Assembly (NCBI GenBank): GCA_021234535.1
Contig: CM037829.1
Span: forward strand, 27,934,962 to 27,998,961
DNA: 64,000 nt
From: Stichopus chloronotus
Lineage: Eukaryota > Echinodermata > Holothuroidea > Aspidochirotida > Stichopodidae
Direction: 5' to 3'
Shown: positions 61,647-64,000 of the stretch, piece after piece
How the letters are laid out: each line of letters opens with the position of its first letter
Numbering within the stretch: the first letter of the stretch is position 1
The notes under the pieces: generated by a model
The model's database searches: none
What the model saw: the letters and a program-made list of their open reading frames with translations, nothing else
What the model was told of the DNA's origin: nothing
Position numbers and translations under genes: made by a program

Positions 61647-64000
61647 GAAGTGCCCACACATCTAGGTGCTAACATAGAAGGAAAGTAATATTCAAGGAAT
61701 AATAAGAAGGAAAGGGATGTTTGTAAAAAAAGTAAAATGGTGATATTAGGTTATATTACATGACCAAAGAAATAAATTAGACAATATCCTGGTGAAACAC
61801 ATGTGCCATTGTTTGCAAGGCGACAGTATTTTCATTGATTTATAGTGTTGTTAGAATTGCAAATTTCTTTCGCTGACGGTGGAATTCGAAAATCTGGGAC
61901 ACGAAAACATTGCAAAAAGAATGAGAGACCGCTTGCTCATACGTTCGCCTTATGACATTTCCATTGCCAAAGTCAAAGATGTCCTACAAAATGCAGATAC
62001 ATTTTACAGCACATTACAATCGCATCACCAAACATCTTCAAAATGCTTTCAAAACAAAGGGGAAACAAAAAATGAAGCAAATAAGAAAGAACTAGTTTAA
62101 TCACTCTAAAATCACGTTAAAAATTACAAAGAAAGCAATGATGTCTCAAAAATGAAAAGGAGAGAAAGACATAATTCTGCCATAATTCTGTCAGAGAGAA
62201 AATTCGTTCGGTGGAGCCGTTGTCTTGACCTGCTACCGTTCTTCAAACGAACGAATCACCCTGGGGAGGAAATTGCCTCAATCCGTCCGACCCAGTAAAC
62301 CCGGTAACAAATCAACTTTTGCGCGTCGGTGCGCGCGAATTCGATAAAAGGTTGGATGGGAAGAACAAAATGTAATTGAGCGTGGAGGTACATTCGCTAA
62401 TAGTATTGCATCTTCTTTTTTTCCAAACGAAGCCTCGACGGTTGAAAAACGAAATGCTCGTCAGAGGAACTTCCGCACGAACGGTGCGAAAAACATGAAG
62501 CGACCGAGGTAAACAACAAAAGTTGATAAATTCAGAAGAAGCTAAAAAATGACTTTCAAAAAGTACAGAAAAATGATAATTTCAGCCGAAAGATGGATGA
62601 TGAAGTCAAAATAGATCTTCAGTGTGTCTGGTATAAATTTGTCTTTTTAGTCTATGGCACGCCGTGTTACCGCAGCAAAACCACTTAATTCAGTGGATGA
62701 ATGAAACTGATATAAACACCTAGCACCTTATATCGTGCGTAAGGACTTGGTCATATAAGCAATGTAAATGTGACCAGAGACGTTCAATATAGAAGGGGTT
62801 ACAACTGAAAGTTAAATTTATGTTAATCATGTTGGATCCCCCCCCCCCTCGCCCAGGCTTAACGGTTCCAATTCATAAGGGATGGTACCGCTAAATGCAC
62901 CAGGCTGCTTACTTTTGTGTGATATATCTAGTTTCTAGCTGGTATCCAAGAAACTTTTATACACTCCTACTGTACCTCTACCCTATGAGAAGATCTACGT
63001 AGAACAATGCTTTGATGCCAATGTTGTTGCCGACATTCAAAGCAAGACTTAGGACTCACAAATCTAAACGACTGGTTATCTCTCCCGAATCAAGATAGAC
63101 TGGCTTTTGCCATATGCAAATGCTTAAAATGTAGTATACATAAAGGTATGATTTACTGAAGAATTTTGATCAATTTCCGCAAGCTTTCGGAATTTGCATA
63201 TGGTATACCCAGTGCTCAGCAAGTTACACATTCTGAATTGGTCTGCTATGATAAACGCGCCAAACAAGGTGAAAACTAATTTTTAAGAATAACGAATGGC
63301 AGTGTGATAGCTATGGACAAAATTTGTCGAATTAATTGACAACGTAGCAGACGACATGAACCCTTTCATGTTGAAGGAAAACCGTTTTACATCCTTCCAA
63401 ATAGTCCTGATGCTCCAAATACATTTTTTCAAACACGAAGATACCACTCTGTAGTAGTGCAAATACAAGGCGAACAAAATACGAAGTTTCGTGAATATAC
63501 CTTTTTTATCGCAGCAAAGTCGCCATGCTATATTACGAAATTACAGGAATCGTGACATCACACATGCGCCTCCACAAGTCACGACACGTTACGCAACAAC
63601 GGCGGGAAATTTGAAGTAATATTTCGAAAAAAGTCCCAACGAAAATAATACCTCCTACGGTCGTGGCTGTTGGAGAACAGATGTACATTAAGTGTAGATT
63701 GAAACAGAAACACGAAAGACGGTTCCACTTTAAGTTCTTAATACCTTTTAAGTCAATTGAATCTGTAAGTTGTGAACAAAGCATAAGTCTTTGGGCGTCA
63801 AATAGGTAGGTTCAGAGGAATGACTTAGATATATCTCCTTCTAAATCAGATCTCCCTGTTGGGACATTCTACAATGAATAGTTGACGTCGATTTGTACTT
63901 CAGTAATACCACGATCAGATTTAAAACACCTTTCTTCACTTTGATTGGCGTATCATAAGAATAAGCAAATCTATTTGTGGCCAGCTACTGCAGGAATGAT

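Larger units (their letters stand above)
54917..64000. other. Upstream of the first visible FAM20C exon; no gene recognised
   Basis: The missing signal-anchor exon and promoter of the FAM20C-like gene may lie here or beyond 64000. I tested minus-strand stretches with good donors (57851, 56093, 61438). None gave a frame that joins the next exon in phase. The region holds the degenerate 20-bp repeat at 60239-60535 and a 19-C run at 61628-61646. The 139-codon plus-strand frame at 60729-61148 has no recognisable domain. Confidence 0.5.

Overview
The window is animal nuclear DNA: AT-rich, full of microsatellites, homopolymers and decayed transposon pieces, with no long uninterrupted ORFs. I found one real multi-exon gene. 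It is a FAM20C-type secretory-pathway kinase on the minus strand, split by GT-AG introns of 2.6 to 18.8 kb. The large introns and the many long poly-G/poly-C runs would suit a marine invertebrate (echinoderm, hemichordate or similar), but the sequence does not fix the species.

Layout, in transcription order (right to left). 54917-64000 lies upstream of the first exon I can place; no first exon or promoter is recognised there. Eight coding exons follow at 54808-54916, 47016-47143, 40403-40481, 21513-21605, 17899-18011, 13455-13635, 10639-10751 and 7977-8058. Every exon boundary keeps the reading frame, giving about 298 codons (898 nt) that follow the FAM20 kinase order without a gap: N-terminal linker, INRYE strand, Gly-rich loop with the nucleotide-binding Lys, [13 protein letters not shown] helix, RRVPPVAGR segment, Cys-rich insert, [10 protein letters not shown] helix, and the MDRHHYE catalytic segment with the metal-binding Asp. 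The signal-anchor exon (5') and the C-terminal exon or exons (3', the expected HDE...SIL...QCC part) were not found. The 3' part probably lies beyond position 1.

The introns hold most of the other structure. Intron 8 (1-7976) has a tRNA-Ser-like SINE head and a hAT-type transposon end. Intron 7 holds a 1.3-kb non-autonomous DNA transposon with about 50-bp terminal inverted repeats. Intron 6 holds a 16-bp minisatellite. Intron 4 holds an unexplained 100-residue ORF. The 18.8-kb intron 3 has a perfect 24-bp-arm hairpin, a GAT-rich acidic repeat with a 114-bp in-frame higher-order period, an array of about 13 self-palindromic units, an ORF with a faint death-effector-like helix pattern, and a UUCG hairpin. 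Intron 1 has a CRE-type palindrome cluster and a degenerate repeat. A degenerate 20-bp tandem repeat lies upstream of the gene.

No rRNA, CRISPR, bacterial operon or intact autonomous mobile element was seen. The most useful result is the FAM20C gene itself: its exons are short (79-181 bp), and the longer open frames around them are mostly noise or run through splice sites.
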